39,635 bases of DNA from RUG14300 sp964561145. Its GTDB lineage: Bacteria > Bacillota > Clostridia > Christensenellales > CAG-1252. The notes under the pieces are model-generated. The model saw only the letters and a list, made by a program, of their open reading frames with translations. It ran no database searches and was not told the DNA's origin. The stretch spans positions 1-39,635 of the forward strand of contig CAZLNZ010000020.1 of the NCBI GenBank assembly GCA_964561145.1, written 5' to 3'. Both the position numbers and the translations under genes were made by a program. Shown here in pieces: positions 30,577 through 38,442 of the stretch (position 1 is its first letter; each line of letters starts with the position of its first letter).

Positions 30577-30660
30577 ATGTCATACTGAGCGGAAGAAATT
30601 GGAACCAATTTCTGCAGTCGAACCCTGAAAGGGCGACACGATGTGTCGGTATCTCATCCG
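30577..30660. repeat. Structured dispersed repeat, copy 2
   Basis: Same frame as copy 1. Hairpin 1 is replaced by a longer perfect stem, AGAAATTGG-AA-CCAATTTCT (30594-30613). Hairpin 2 is CCCT-GAA-AGGG (30623-30633) and hairpin 3 is CGACAC-GAT-GTGTCG (30634-30648). Confidence 0.85.
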
Positions 30661-31025
30661 CATTATTATACGATCAAAGAACAACTATAGGTTATACTAT
30701 ACTATCGCTATCTCATCCTTATTACATGGCTCCTCTGTGTAAGGGGGCTGTCGAAAGGTGTAGCCTAGAGACTGAGGGGCTGTAGGCATCTGTGATGCCG
30801 TAGCATCTATTATACAATTCTCTTTTTTCACTCCTTACTCTATATTGTGCATCGGTATTTCACCCTTGTTACATATCACTACGTATAGGTATTCTGTTTA
30901 AAATAATCGACTGCAGACGAGCCACCGCCCTTTATTCTAAAAAGAAATGTATATAAGAAGGATAACCTGACAAGGCATATTTATAATAAGATTGATTTTT
31001 ATACACTACGGTGTATACCCTCTTT

Positions 31026-31844
31026 TTACCACTTCAGCAAAGAGAGGAAGTCGGGAAAGACCTTACACCAGGCTTCTTCATTGTGTTCAGCCTTTGCATA
31101 GCTTTCTATTATTTTTCCGCCATAATTTAGCATTTTTAACTGAGCAACACTATCTCTTACACCCGTTATTAATAAATCCTCCAGTAAATTTCCGTAACCG
31201 CAATAGAGAAATATGTCCGGAAGCTTTTCTTTATGTAATGTTGTATTGTAAAACGAAAGCCAGCTGGATGATTTGAAAAGACCTAATGCCGGGGAGAATC
31301 CGCCTATTTTACTGTAGAGATTATCCCTAAGACCAAGATAATATGCTGCAAGTCCGCCCGAAGAAGAACCGAAGATGGCTCGTCCTTCAGGAGTATTTAT
31401 TGTGGAAAAACGATTGTCTATATACGGAATCACGGTATCCTTTATGTAGTTACCGAGTTCGTCAAGATGCCCGTTTTTAAAGCCTTGTCCTTCATTTGCA
31501 AGAGGGGTAAGCTCGCCGAAAGCGGTTGACATTGTCAACTCACTGTCTCTTGTGTATTTTCCTTCACCATTGAAGATTCCTACCAAGATTATTCCGTCAC
31601 ATTCGAAATTCCGATTACTAATGGAAATATCACAATCCCAACAGCCGAAGGGTGGATTATAGGGACTACCTGCATCCTTTGAAAAGAGATTTTGTCCATC
31701 AAACCCGTAAATTACCTTATATTTTTTTAAAGGAGAATAATCAAAAGGTAGGGCAATGGCAATTTCTTTACCTTTGTCGGCTCTATATGATAGATTCTTT
31801 TTATCTAACAATGAAATAATTTCAACCTTTCTATATCTATTCAT
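31026..31844 (-). CDS. Putative esterase (esterase D/enterochelin-esterase-like)
   Basis: This is an alpha/beta hydrolase of about 272 residues. Visible: the oxyanion strand KYKVIYGFDGQNLF, the nucleophile elbow IFGSSSGGLAAYYLG (Ser in GxSxG), an acid region after IFLYCGYGN, and the late histidine in KAEHNEEAWCKVFPDFL. It resembles the esterase D group, which removes acyl groups from sugars or siderophores. It follows the GH31 gene on the same strand; ATG 31844 lies 11 nt after its stop and the TTG at 31865 overlaps it. Neither has a good ribosome site, so coupling is likely. An acetyl or aryl esterase acting with the glucosidase is inferred. It has no signal peptide. Confidence 0.85.
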   Translation of the reverse strand: MNRYRKVEIISLLDKKNLSYRADKGKEIAIALPFDYSPLKKYKVIYGFDGQNLFSKDAGSPYNPPFGCWDCDISISNRNFECDGIILVGIFNGEGKYTRDSELTMSTAFGELTPLANEGQGFKNGHLDELGNYIKDTVIPYIDNRFSTINTPEGRAIFGSSSGGLAAYYLGLRDNLYSKIGGFSPALGLFKSSSWLSFYNTTLHKEKLPDIFLYCGYGNLLEDLLITGVRDSVAQLKMLNYGGKIIESYAKAEHNEEAWCKVFPDFLSLLKW

Positions 31845-31854
31845 AGTGTTGTTC

Positions 31855-34008
31855 TTATAGGTCAATGCTTAGGGACAATTCCGAGGTCGATTCAAAGGAT
31901 ATCGTTACAGTATTATCATTTATTATTGGAAAAACGGGGGTACCGTTTATAATTGCGTCAACCGATTGTAAACAATTTGACTCGGGAAAACGGAATGTAA
32001 AGCATCGGGTGGATGGAATGAGTTCATCATGCCCCTTTCCGACTACATTAATTAGAATTCCGCCGCTTTTTTCACTGACTACAAATTTTGTAAACCAGGC
32101 CTCTCCCGACTTATATGCTTCGCTTTCACCGTCATCTTCATATAGGGTATAGGTATTATTTCCTTTGAAGACGAGTATCTCCATATTGCTCGGGTTTGAA
32201 TAGTCGTTCTTTCTTGATAAGCTCATCGGAATAACCGCACCTTTTTTGGCAAATACCGGAATAGATGTTAAATCTCTTTCAACAACATGCTCGCCGCCGT
32301 TCAACTTTTCACCGGTGAAAATATCCGTGTATTCTCCATCCGGAAGCCAGATTTTTACCGAGGCTTTGCCGTTTGAATTAATCTTGGTTGTAATTGGCAC
32401 AACTATAAGCTCACTTCCGAAATAGTATTCATTTTTATATGTATAGGCTTGTTCTTCCTTATGAATATAGTATAGAGGCATTAATAGAGGAATACAATCT
32501 TTGTAGTTTTTATAGAATGCAGTATAAATATAGGGAATTAGGCGGTGTCTGAGTCTAAGCTGCTCGATGGCAAGTGTTTCTACAGATTTATGATTCCACG
32601 GCTCTTTGCCTGTAGAGTTGTTTGTACTATGGAGTCTATTGAAGGGACTGAAAACGCCGAATTGAATCCAACGCAAGTATATTTCGTCATCCTTTGGATT
32701 CCCGTGCATATGTCCGCCTATATCGTGAGACCAAGAGGTGTATCCGATATTTGCCGAGGTGGCTGTAAAATAGGGAATCATGTTTAATACTTCCCAATTA
32801 ATATATGTATCTCCCGAGAAACCAATGGGGTAACGATGACTGCCGATGCCTGCATAGCGTGATAAAACCAAAGGACGTTTTCCATCTTTTGCCAGGTCTA
32901 AATAGTGATAGTGATTACAAGCCCAAAGCGGATCATAACCTTCAATCTTAGTTTTTTTGCCTTGTTGCCAGTCTATCCACCAAAAGTCTACGCCTTCATT
33001 CTCATATGGCTTGTGTAGGATTGAGAAATATGCATTTAGGAAGTTTTCGTTTGTAACGTCAAATTCAATGGTTTTTCTTTTTTTAGGATTCAACCCCATG
33101 GCATTGCACATTTCTTTATATTGCTTTTCGTAATATCTAACGCCGAGTGCGGGATGTGTATTGAGCGTTGTATGTAAGTTTAGTTGCTTTAACTCTCTTA
33201 AAAAGCCTTTGTAATCGGGAAACAGCTTTTCATTCCAGGTGTAACCGGTCCATCCCGGGAGTGGTGAGCTATATAGTCCGGATTTTGTATTAAAGCAACC
33301 ATATTTGAAGCCGACAAATACAAGATGCCAATCCATATCTATGGTTGCTACCGTAAAGGGAATATCCGATTCGTCAAATCGTTTCATTAAGTCGAGGTAT
33401 TCCTTTTGGGTATATTTGTGAAATCTAGACCACCAATTGCCCAAGGCGTATCTCGGAACCATTGGGAATTCGCCTGTTATGGAGTAGAACAGCTTAAGTA
33501 TTCTAAGATAGTCATTTGATGCAAAATAATAAACATCACTCTCTTTCTCTCTTTGGTGCACCATTCCGTCAATATCAAGAATAAGTGAATCGTCCGTGAA
33601 AGAGGAAACACCGTCTTTTGATATGACCCCTTTTTCCAAATCGATTTTTCCAGAGCATTTATCTAGAGTTCTTGCTGTACCTAAAAGGTTGTTGTTCTCG
33701 TTGGGCATAACGGTATTTCCGTCAAAGGTAACGGAAATCGCTTTGCCTGTTATAGTATCGATAACGAATACCGCTTTTTCTGTGGTAACTGTGATCTTTT
33801 CGTCCTTTTGTTTGTATGCGTAATCGTTTTCGCCCAGATCTCTAAACCATACTATTTGTGTGGCTCTATCCTCGAATCGCCCCTTTTCGTTTTTTTCCAC
33901 TCTTATGAGCTCGGGTGCAATTACTGTTATACGTATATTATTAAGTATAACTGTGCACTTCGGGTTTGGATGAGGTTTTGTTTTTGCGATCAAGTGTTCG
34001 GATAACAT
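31855..34008 (-). CDS. GH31 family glycosidase (alpha-glucosidase-like)
   Basis: This is a 717-residue retaining glycoside hydrolase of family 31, without signal peptide, so probably cytoplasmic. An N-terminal beta-sandwich (to about 180) precedes the catalytic barrel, which shows PRYALGNWWSRFHKYT, VATIDMDWH, the nucleophile in FWWIDWQQG (Asp about 346) and the acid/base in GFSGDTYINW (Asp about 400). Proximal and distal beta domains follow, including YELYEDDGE-like TLYEDDGESEAY. Known members cleave alpha-glucosides or alpha-xylosides; the exact sugar is open. WQQG after the nucleophile, in place of the more common MNE, marks a distinct subgroup. The esterase overlaps or abuts it in an operon. 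Confidence 0.93.
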   Translation of the reverse strand: MLSEHLIAKTKPHPNPKCTVILNNIRITVIAPELIRVEKNEKGRFEDRATQIVWFRDLGENDYAYKQKDEKITVTTEKAVFVIDTITGKAISVTFDGNTVMPNENNNLLGTARTLDKCSGKIDLEKGVISKDGVSSFTDDSLILDIDGMVHQREKESDVYYFASNDYLRILKLFYSITGEFPMVPRYALGNWWSRFHKYTQKEYLDLMKRFDESDIPFTVATIDMDWHLVFVGFKYGCFNTKSGLYSSPLPGWTGYTWNEKLFPDYKGFLRELKQLNLHTTLNTHPALGVRYYEKQYKEMCNAMGLNPKKRKTIEFDVTNENFLNAYFSILHKPYENEGVDFWWIDWQQGKKTKIEGYDPLWACNHYHYLDLAKDGKRPLVLSRYAGIGSHRYPIGFSGDTYINWEVLNMIPYFTATSANIGYTSWSHDIGGHMHGNPKDDEIYLRWIQFGVFSPFNRLHSTNNSTGKEPWNHKSVETLAIEQLRLRHRLIPYIYTAFYKNYKDCIPLLMPLYYIHKEEQAYTYKNEYYFGSELIVVPITTKINSNGKASVKIWLPDGEYTDIFTGEKLNGGEHVVERDLTSIPVFAKKGAVIPMSLSRKNDYSNPSNMEILVFKGNNTYTLYEDDGESEAYKSGEAWFTKFVVSEKSGGILINVVGKGHDELIPSTRCFTFRFPESNCLQSVDAIINGTPVFPIINDNTVTISFESTSELSLSIDL

Positions 34009-34262
34009 ATGATACTCCTTTTAGTGTTTTTTGCGGATGAATACGAGCAATAGTCTTCTCATTTATTTCGGTTGGACAATTTTATCTTGCGAGTACAGGA
34101 GTATTATAACATATAACAGTGATTTTTCAACAGGAAATGGAAAATAAAGAAGGGTGTCGAGATGTAAATGGCAATTCATTTTGAAAATATGTACTATACA
34201 AACAAAAGAAAATGCTTTATAATATAAAAGGCTAAAGCCTTACTATAATTTGGAGTTCGGAT

Positions 34263-35057
34263 ATGATAAACGAAAAGATAAATGGTGTAAAACTTTTTTT
34301 AATGGATATGGACGGAACCGTATATCTTGGTAATAATCCAATAGAAGGTGCGTTTGAAACGCTTGAATACTTACGTACGCATGGTCGCAAAATATGCTTT
34401 CTAACCAACAATTCTTCTCGTTCGTATGTTACGTATATTGAGAAGTTGAAAAGAGTTTTTAATTTCGATGTTTCTGACGACGAGATTTATACATCTGTTC
34501 AAGCAACTATCAAATATCTAAATGAGAATTATAAAGGGAAAAGCATTTTTCTTTTAGCACCTCCCGATGTTGAAAAGGAATTTTTAGAGGCAGGAATTGA
34601 ATTCGACGATGAAAATCCCGATATCGTAGTTCTTGCCTTCGATACAACTTTGACTTATGAAAAGGTGTATAAAGCTTGCAAATTTATAAAGAACGGAAAA
34701 CTGTATATTGCAACACATCCCGATAATTTCTGTCCCGACCCTATATGTCCTATGCCGGATATGGGTGGTTTCATTGCACTTATTGAGAAGACAATAAATA
34801 AGCTTCCCGATGTAATAATCGGAAAGCCGTATAGCGGAATGGCGGAAGCGATACAGGCAAAGTTTGGGCTAAAGAAGGAGGAGATCGCGATGGTCGGTGA
34901 CAGATTATATACCGATATCCGCTTCGGTGTTGACAACGGGTTTAATAGTATACTTGTCTTAACGGGAGAAACCACCAAAGAGATGCTTGATAAGTCATCG
35001 ATGCAACCCACACTTGTTCTCGATACATTTGCGGATGTTCTAAAATATATAGAGTAA
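34263..35057 (+). CDS. HAD superfamily phosphatase, subfamily IIA (NagD/AraL-like)
   Basis: This is a 264-residue cytoplasmic sugar-phosphate or nucleotide phosphatase. HAD motifs: I FLMDMDGTVYLG (Asp15 nucleophile, Asp17), II FLTNNSSRS, III around NKLPDVIIGKPYSG (Lys), IV MVGDRLYTDIRFG. The C2-type cap lies between motifs II and III (PDPICPMPDMGGFIALIE). GGAG (34252-34255) is 7 nt before the ATG. It precedes an alkaline-phosphatase-superfamily gene on the same strand with no visible terminator. Confidence 0.93.
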   Translation: MINEKINGVKLFLMDMDGTVYLGNNPIEGAFETLEYLRTHGRKICFLTNNSSRSYVTYIEKLKRVFNFDVSDDEIYTSVQATIKYLNENYKGKSIFLLAPPDVEKEFLEAGIEFDDENPDIVVLAFDTTLTYEKVYKACKFIKNGKLYIATHPDNFCPDPICPMPDMGGFIALIEKTINKLPDVIIGKPYSGMAEAIQAKFGLKKEEIAMVGDRLYTDIRFGVDNGFNSILVLTGETTKEMLDKSSMQPTLVLDTFADVLKYIE

Positions 35058-35151
35058 TTACTTGATAATTTGTGAAAAATATAACGTTGTTTATATGTAA
35101 AATAAGTGGTTGAAAACTGAGTTATAGCAAAAGAATAAAGAGGTGATAAAA

Positions 35152-36258
35152 ATGAAAATGCCAAATTATAGCAAAAGTCTTCTTTCTCTAATTTCATCGG
35201 TGCTCAAGTATTATGGACACCCGACGGAGCACGCAACTCTTGCAGAACTTGACGAGTTACTCGATAAAAATTATAAAAACGTTGTTGTGATGTTGTTTGA
35301 CGGAATGGGTGATGAAATAATGAAACGTCACCTAGCGAAGGAGGACTTTTTATCTCGAAATCAAAGGGGTATTATTTCTTCTGTGTTTCCTCCAACAACA
35401 ACGGCGGCAACTACTACAATGGTAAGCGGACTTTCTCCTATAGAACACGGATGGTTGGGGTGGACTCTCTATTTTGAAGATATTGACAAAAGTGTCAGTC
35501 TATTTCCAAATACAGAGATTTTAACAGATAAGCAAGCTGCGGATTTTAATGTCGCCAACAGATATTTGGGTTACGAAAGTGTTTTTGAGAAAATAGAAAA
35601 AGCTACAAACGGGCAAGTGAGGGCTGATATGGTTTCCGTATTTTCGGAATATAAAACCGACAGTGTAGATAGCATTTGTAATGTGGTCGAGCGTCTTTGT
35701 AGTGATTCGGAAAGAAGATATATTTATGCTTACTATAAGCAGCCGGATTATGATATGCATGCTCTAGGTGTTGGACATGACAGTGTTCACAAACAGATTA
35801 GAAAAATAAATGATAGAGTTTCAGAGATGTGTGAAAGACTCAAGGATACTTTGGTTATCGTTACAGCCGACCATGGTTTACTCGATGTCGAATGGAGACA
35901 TTTAATGGAGTATCCCAACATATGGGATTGCCTAGAGCGTATTCCTACCGTTGAGATGAGAGCATTGAGTTTTTATATAAAAGAGGGAATGGAAGAGAAA
36001 TTCGAAAGAGCTTTTAATACGCACTTTTCCGATGATTATGAACTTATGACAAAAGAGCAAGCACTAGAATCCAAGATTTTCGGACCGGGAACTCTTCACG
36101 CCGAGATTAACAAGGTTCTAGGCGACTATATTGCCGTGGCAAAGGGTCCCGTATCGATAAATGTAGCTCCCGACAAAGACTTTTTATTTAAAGCCGCTCA
36201 TGCCGGCACCACCGCCGATGAGTATAACGTCCCCTTTATTGTCATTGAAAAGCCGTAG
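35152..36258 (+). CDS. Alkaline phosphatase superfamily / nucleotide pyrophosphatase-like protein
   Basis: This is a protein of about 368 residues of the type I phosphodiesterase/nucleotide pyrophosphatase group, without signal peptide. Metal and catalytic residues: VVMLFDGMGDE (first Asp), PPTTTAATTTMVSG (nucleophile Thr region), YYKQPDYDMHALGVGHDS (Asp/His pair) and IVTADHGLLD (Asp-His), with a final AAHAGTTADEYNVPFIV. It should cut phosphodiester or phosphomonoester bonds in small molecules; the substrate is unknown. The start is ATG 35152 (AAGAGG 8 nt upstream), not GTG 35143, which overlaps that site. It is likely co-transcribed with the HAD phosphatase 94 nt upstream. Confidence 0.9.
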   Translation: MKMPNYSKSLLSLISSVLKYYGHPTEHATLAELDELLDKNYKNVVVMLFDGMGDEIMKRHLAKEDFLSRNQRGIISSVFPPTTTAATTTMVSGLSPIEHGWLGWTLYFEDIDKSVSLFPNTEILTDKQAADFNVANRYLGYESVFEKIEKATNGQVRADMVSVFSEYKTDSVDSICNVVERLCSDSERRYIYAYYKQPDYDMHALGVGHDSVHKQIRKINDRVSEMCERLKDTLVIVTADHGLLDVEWRHLMEYPNIWDCLERIPTVEMRALSFYIKEGMEEKFERAFNTHFSDDYELMTKEQALESKIFGPGTLHAEINKVLGDYIAVAKGPVSINVAPDKDFLFKAAHAGTTADEYNVPFIVIEKP

Positions 36259-36337
36259 TATAAAGTATCCTTTTGTTCAATAACAATATAAAAAGTCTGG
36301 TGCATAGAAAAAACGATGTCAAATGTCGAGAGTGGTT

Positions 36338-36435
36338 TTCTAAAAGCTCAATGACTAATGTTGGGACGAAGTTTTTTAACTTGATCACGTAATTTTATTC
36401 TCCTCAGTGAATTGTATAAGCCGAGGAGTTTTTTT
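36338..36435 (+). repeat. Dispersed terminator-linked element, copy 2
   Basis: Aligns with 8951-9037 over about 90 nt; a partial extra match (GATGTCAAATGT) lies at 36317-36328. It ends in a terminator: CTCCTC (36400-36405) with GAGGAG (36423-36428), then seven T. Confidence 0.55.
36400..36435 (+). terminator. Terminator after alkaline-phosphatase-like gene
   Basis: A CTCCTC/GAGGAG stem with an 17-nt loop and a T7 run. From here to 36587 no gene is seen. Confidence 0.88.
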
Positions 36436-36587
36436 ATTCTAGATATAAGTTTATTTTTCTAAAACTATTTTTAATAGCTGTATCGATATGCTTGGTTTTC
36501 GAATCATTGTAATCAATCGCAAAAGTTTTCTAAAAAACTTCATATTTTCTTAATTATGAAAATAGATAGTGTTCTACTTATGCCGAT

Positions 36588-36721
36588 AATTGTGGAATAA
36601 AATTTTCTAGACAATATTGACATGCTTTGAATTTTGCTATATACTAGAAACGGTAGGGATGGTTTTAAACAATTATCTCACAAAAATATGTAAAGGAGGA
36701 TATGATAGTGGATAAGTTACT
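36588..36721 (+). repeat. Duplicated promoter/leader unit, copy 1
   Basis: Nearly identical to 37625-37758 (offset 1037). It contains the promoter TTGACA/TATACT and an AAAGGAGG site, and the match runs on into the signal-peptide codons. Confidence 0.9.
36617..36645 (+). promoter_or_regulatory. Promoter of lipoprotein copy 1
   Basis: TTGACA (36617-36622), 17 nt, TATACT (36640-36645). Confidence 0.8.
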
Positions 36722-37422
36722 ACAAAAAAAATGCAATACCAATCTTGCTTGTTTTAATGTGCACAATAGCTATATCCTTTTGTGGATGTACAAGGTATCC
36801 CGAAGATTATACGATTGAAGAACATATTAAGAACATCACAAAAAAAGTTCAAAAGAGGTATATTGATAGTGAACGTTACGAGTTTGAGTCTTTTGAGGTA
36901 TATCCTATTTATGATCAGGACGATAAACTATCATATTTTTTAGTTGAGTTTGAGCCGCAGGGTTTTCTTTTTATTCATCTAGGTGTACAAAGGTTTATTT
37001 CCTATTTTTTCGCTGTTCCCGGAATGTATATGTATGATGACTTTTTCTTGGATTACAATTGGGTTAGATATAGACAAGCTGTAGACGGTTTAGAACCAGA
37101 TTCATATAATGGGCACGAGTGGGTTTATTATGATTTTCATATTAGCAGTTCATGCATTGATGAAAATTCTAGATTTGAATCAAATGAGGATGGGGAACCT
37201 ATCAAATATTATAAAAGTCCATATTTTATTTCGGGTGAAATCAATAATAGGCTTTATTTTTTGGAATTACCGGATGGAGACATTCCGGCAGTTAAAGACA
37301 ATGACATGTATTTAAACCTTGTTTCCATGGAAAGCTTTACATATTTAGGGAAAGATGAATATGCAGAAGGATCCATTTTACCACATTTTAATATCAGTTT
37401 TTTTTACATGAATAAGCTATGA
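36708..37422 (+). pseudogene. Lipoprotein, first paralogue, frame broken at A8 tract
   Basis: This is the first of two paralogous lipoproteins. The second copy (37745-38428) shows the intended reading: GTG start, LLQK, hydrophobic segment, lipobox FCGC, then TRYPEDYT. Here the run after CTAC is A8 (36724-36731) and shifts the frame, giving a stop after about 40 codons. With A7 the gene would read through (LLQKNAIPILLVLM). The long frame can only start from a TTG at 36745, which removes the basic n-region of the signal. The mature part has about 200 residues (YEFESFEVYPIYDQDDKLSYFLVEFEPQGF...) and its function is unknown. GTG 36708 is favoured over ATG 36702 because AAAGGAGG needs 8 nt spacing. 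Confidence 0.75.
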
Positions 37423-37437
37423 GATAAGGAGAGAATA

Positions 37438-37647
37438 ATGAGAGGTTTTAAATTAAGCACAAGTTTACTTCTATCACAGATTTTTATTGCATTAACCATA
37501 TTTTTTATAATCAGCACTAATGTTGCATATGCATCCTTTGATACTAGCGATGAGATAAATATGATAGAATTTCCTGATTCGTTTTCTCAGCTATGTTTAA
37601 TAGAAAACAACCATTTGTACCAACAATTGTGGAATAAAATTTTCTAG
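37438..37647 (+). CDS. Short secreted protein, probably truncated by duplication
   Basis: This is a 69-residue protein with a clear signal peptide (LLLSQIFIALTIFFIISTNVAYA, cleavage after AYA) and a short acidic tail. Its last six residues (LWNKIF) and stop are encoded by the start of the duplicated promoter segment (37625 onwards). The gene body was therefore probably cut by the duplication that placed the second lipoprotein copy behind it. AAGGAGAG precedes the ATG. It follows lipoprotein copy 1 by 15 nt, just as the cysteine-peptidase-like gene follows copy 2 by 14 nt. Confidence 0.6.
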   Translation: MRGFKLSTSLLLSQIFIALTIFFIISTNVAYASFDTSDEINMIEFPDSFSQLCLIENNHLYQQLWNKIF

Positions 37648-37758
37648 ACAATATTGACATGCTTTGAATTTTACTATATACTAGAAATGGTAGGGATGGT
37701 TTTAAACAATTATCTCACAAAAATATGTAAAGGAGGACATGATAGTGAATAAGTTACT
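37625..37758 (+). repeat. Duplicated promoter/leader unit, copy 2
   Basis: Partner of 36588-36721. A few substitutions and the 2-nt length difference at the A-run separate the copies. Confidence 0.9.
37654..37682 (+). promoter_or_regulatory. Promoter of lipoprotein copy 2
   Basis: TTGACA (37654-37659), 17 nt, TATACT (37677-37682). Confidence 0.8.
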
Positions 37759-38428
37759 ACAAAAAATAATTGCAATACCAATCTTGCTTGTTTTAATGTG
37801 CACAATAGCTATATCATTTTGCGGATGTACAAGGTATCCTGAGGATTATACACTTGAAGAGCATATTGAAAAGATATCAGCTAGAGTGAAAAAAACCTAC
37901 ATGAAACACAATCCTGAATTGGATAGTTTTGAAATATATCCTTTATACTATGAAGAAGATCAGATATATGCCTTTTTGGTTGAATTTGAACCAACGGGAT
38001 TTGTTTTTATGAAACCAAACAAGCAAAATAACTCTTTTTTAACGCACAGTAATATGTATTATTCTGATTCAAATTATTTACGTAATAAATGGTCTAGATA
38101 TCGATTGGGAGGCGTAGATGTTCCCCCTAGTTCATTTAACGAATTCGATCTTATTCCGGGTTATGAATATAATGGAATAATACAATATTTTGAATCAAAT
38201 GGATCTGGAGAAATTGTTTATTATCAAAAAAGTCCATATGCTATAGCAAATGTGCTTGAAAAGAAACTGTTTCTTCGAGGTTCAATTCCATTTGCTATTC
38301 CATGCATTAAAGATGAGAAAGGTTATTTAAATTTGATTTCCATGCTCTATTATGAAGAAGATTCTTTGAATGCATATAATAGCTGGAATTCTGAATATTT
38401 GTCCATCGATTTATTCTTTAAATGCTAA
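37745..38428 (+). CDS. Lipoprotein, second paralogue (intact)
   Basis: This is a lipoprotein of about 227 residues. N-terminal KLLQK, hydrophobic IIAIPILLVLMCTIAISF and lipobox FCGC are intact. The mature part starts TRYPEDYTLEEHIEKI, almost identical to copy 1, then diverges (DSFEIYPLYYEEDQIYAFLVEFEPTGFVF, ... SPYAIANVL ... GYLNLISML). Shared framework residues show homology, but I recognise no family. The start is GTG 37745 (AGGAGG 8 nt upstream); ATG 37739 is only 2 nt away. A secreted cysteine-peptidase-like gene follows after 14 nt, so a function tied to that protein, such as an inhibitor or chaperone on the cell surface, is possible but unproven. Confidence 0.75.
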   Translation: MNKLLQKIIAIPILLVLMCTIAISFCGCTRYPEDYTLEEHIEKISARVKKTYMKHNPELDSFEIYPLYYEEDQIYAFLVEFEPTGFVFMKPNKQNNSFLTHSNMYYSDSNYLRNKWSRYRLGGVDVPPSSFNEFDLIPGYEYNGIIQYFESNGSGEIVYYQKSPYAIANVLEKKLFLRGSIPFAIPCIKDEKGYLNLISMLYYEEDSLNAYNSWNSEYLSIDLFFKC

Positions 38429-38442
38429 TATAGGAGGTTATT

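Larger units (their letters stand above)
30414..31025. repeat. Nest of dispersed repeats, no gene
   Basis: About 610 nt without a credible gene. It holds structured-repeat copies 2 (30577-30660) and 3 (30451-30516). Two tail-like fragments with TATCTCATCCTTATTACAT-type sequence lie at about 30704-30725 and 30852-30877. At about 30728-30785 an element has complementary GGCTCC/GGGGGCT parts and ends CTGAGGGGCTGT, like repeats common in gut Clostridia. Confidence 0.7.

Noticed and set aside
23141..30660. Repeated hairpin units as a CRISPR array
   Set aside because: Copies are far apart, hairpins vary in length, and there are no regular spacers or cas genes.
31007..31022. ATACACTACGGTGTAT hairpin as esterase terminator
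   Set aside because: On the gene's strand it is followed by A-rich, not T-rich, sequence.
30992..31276. 94-residue + strand frame
   Set aside because: Antisense to the esterase gene and starts in repeat DNA.
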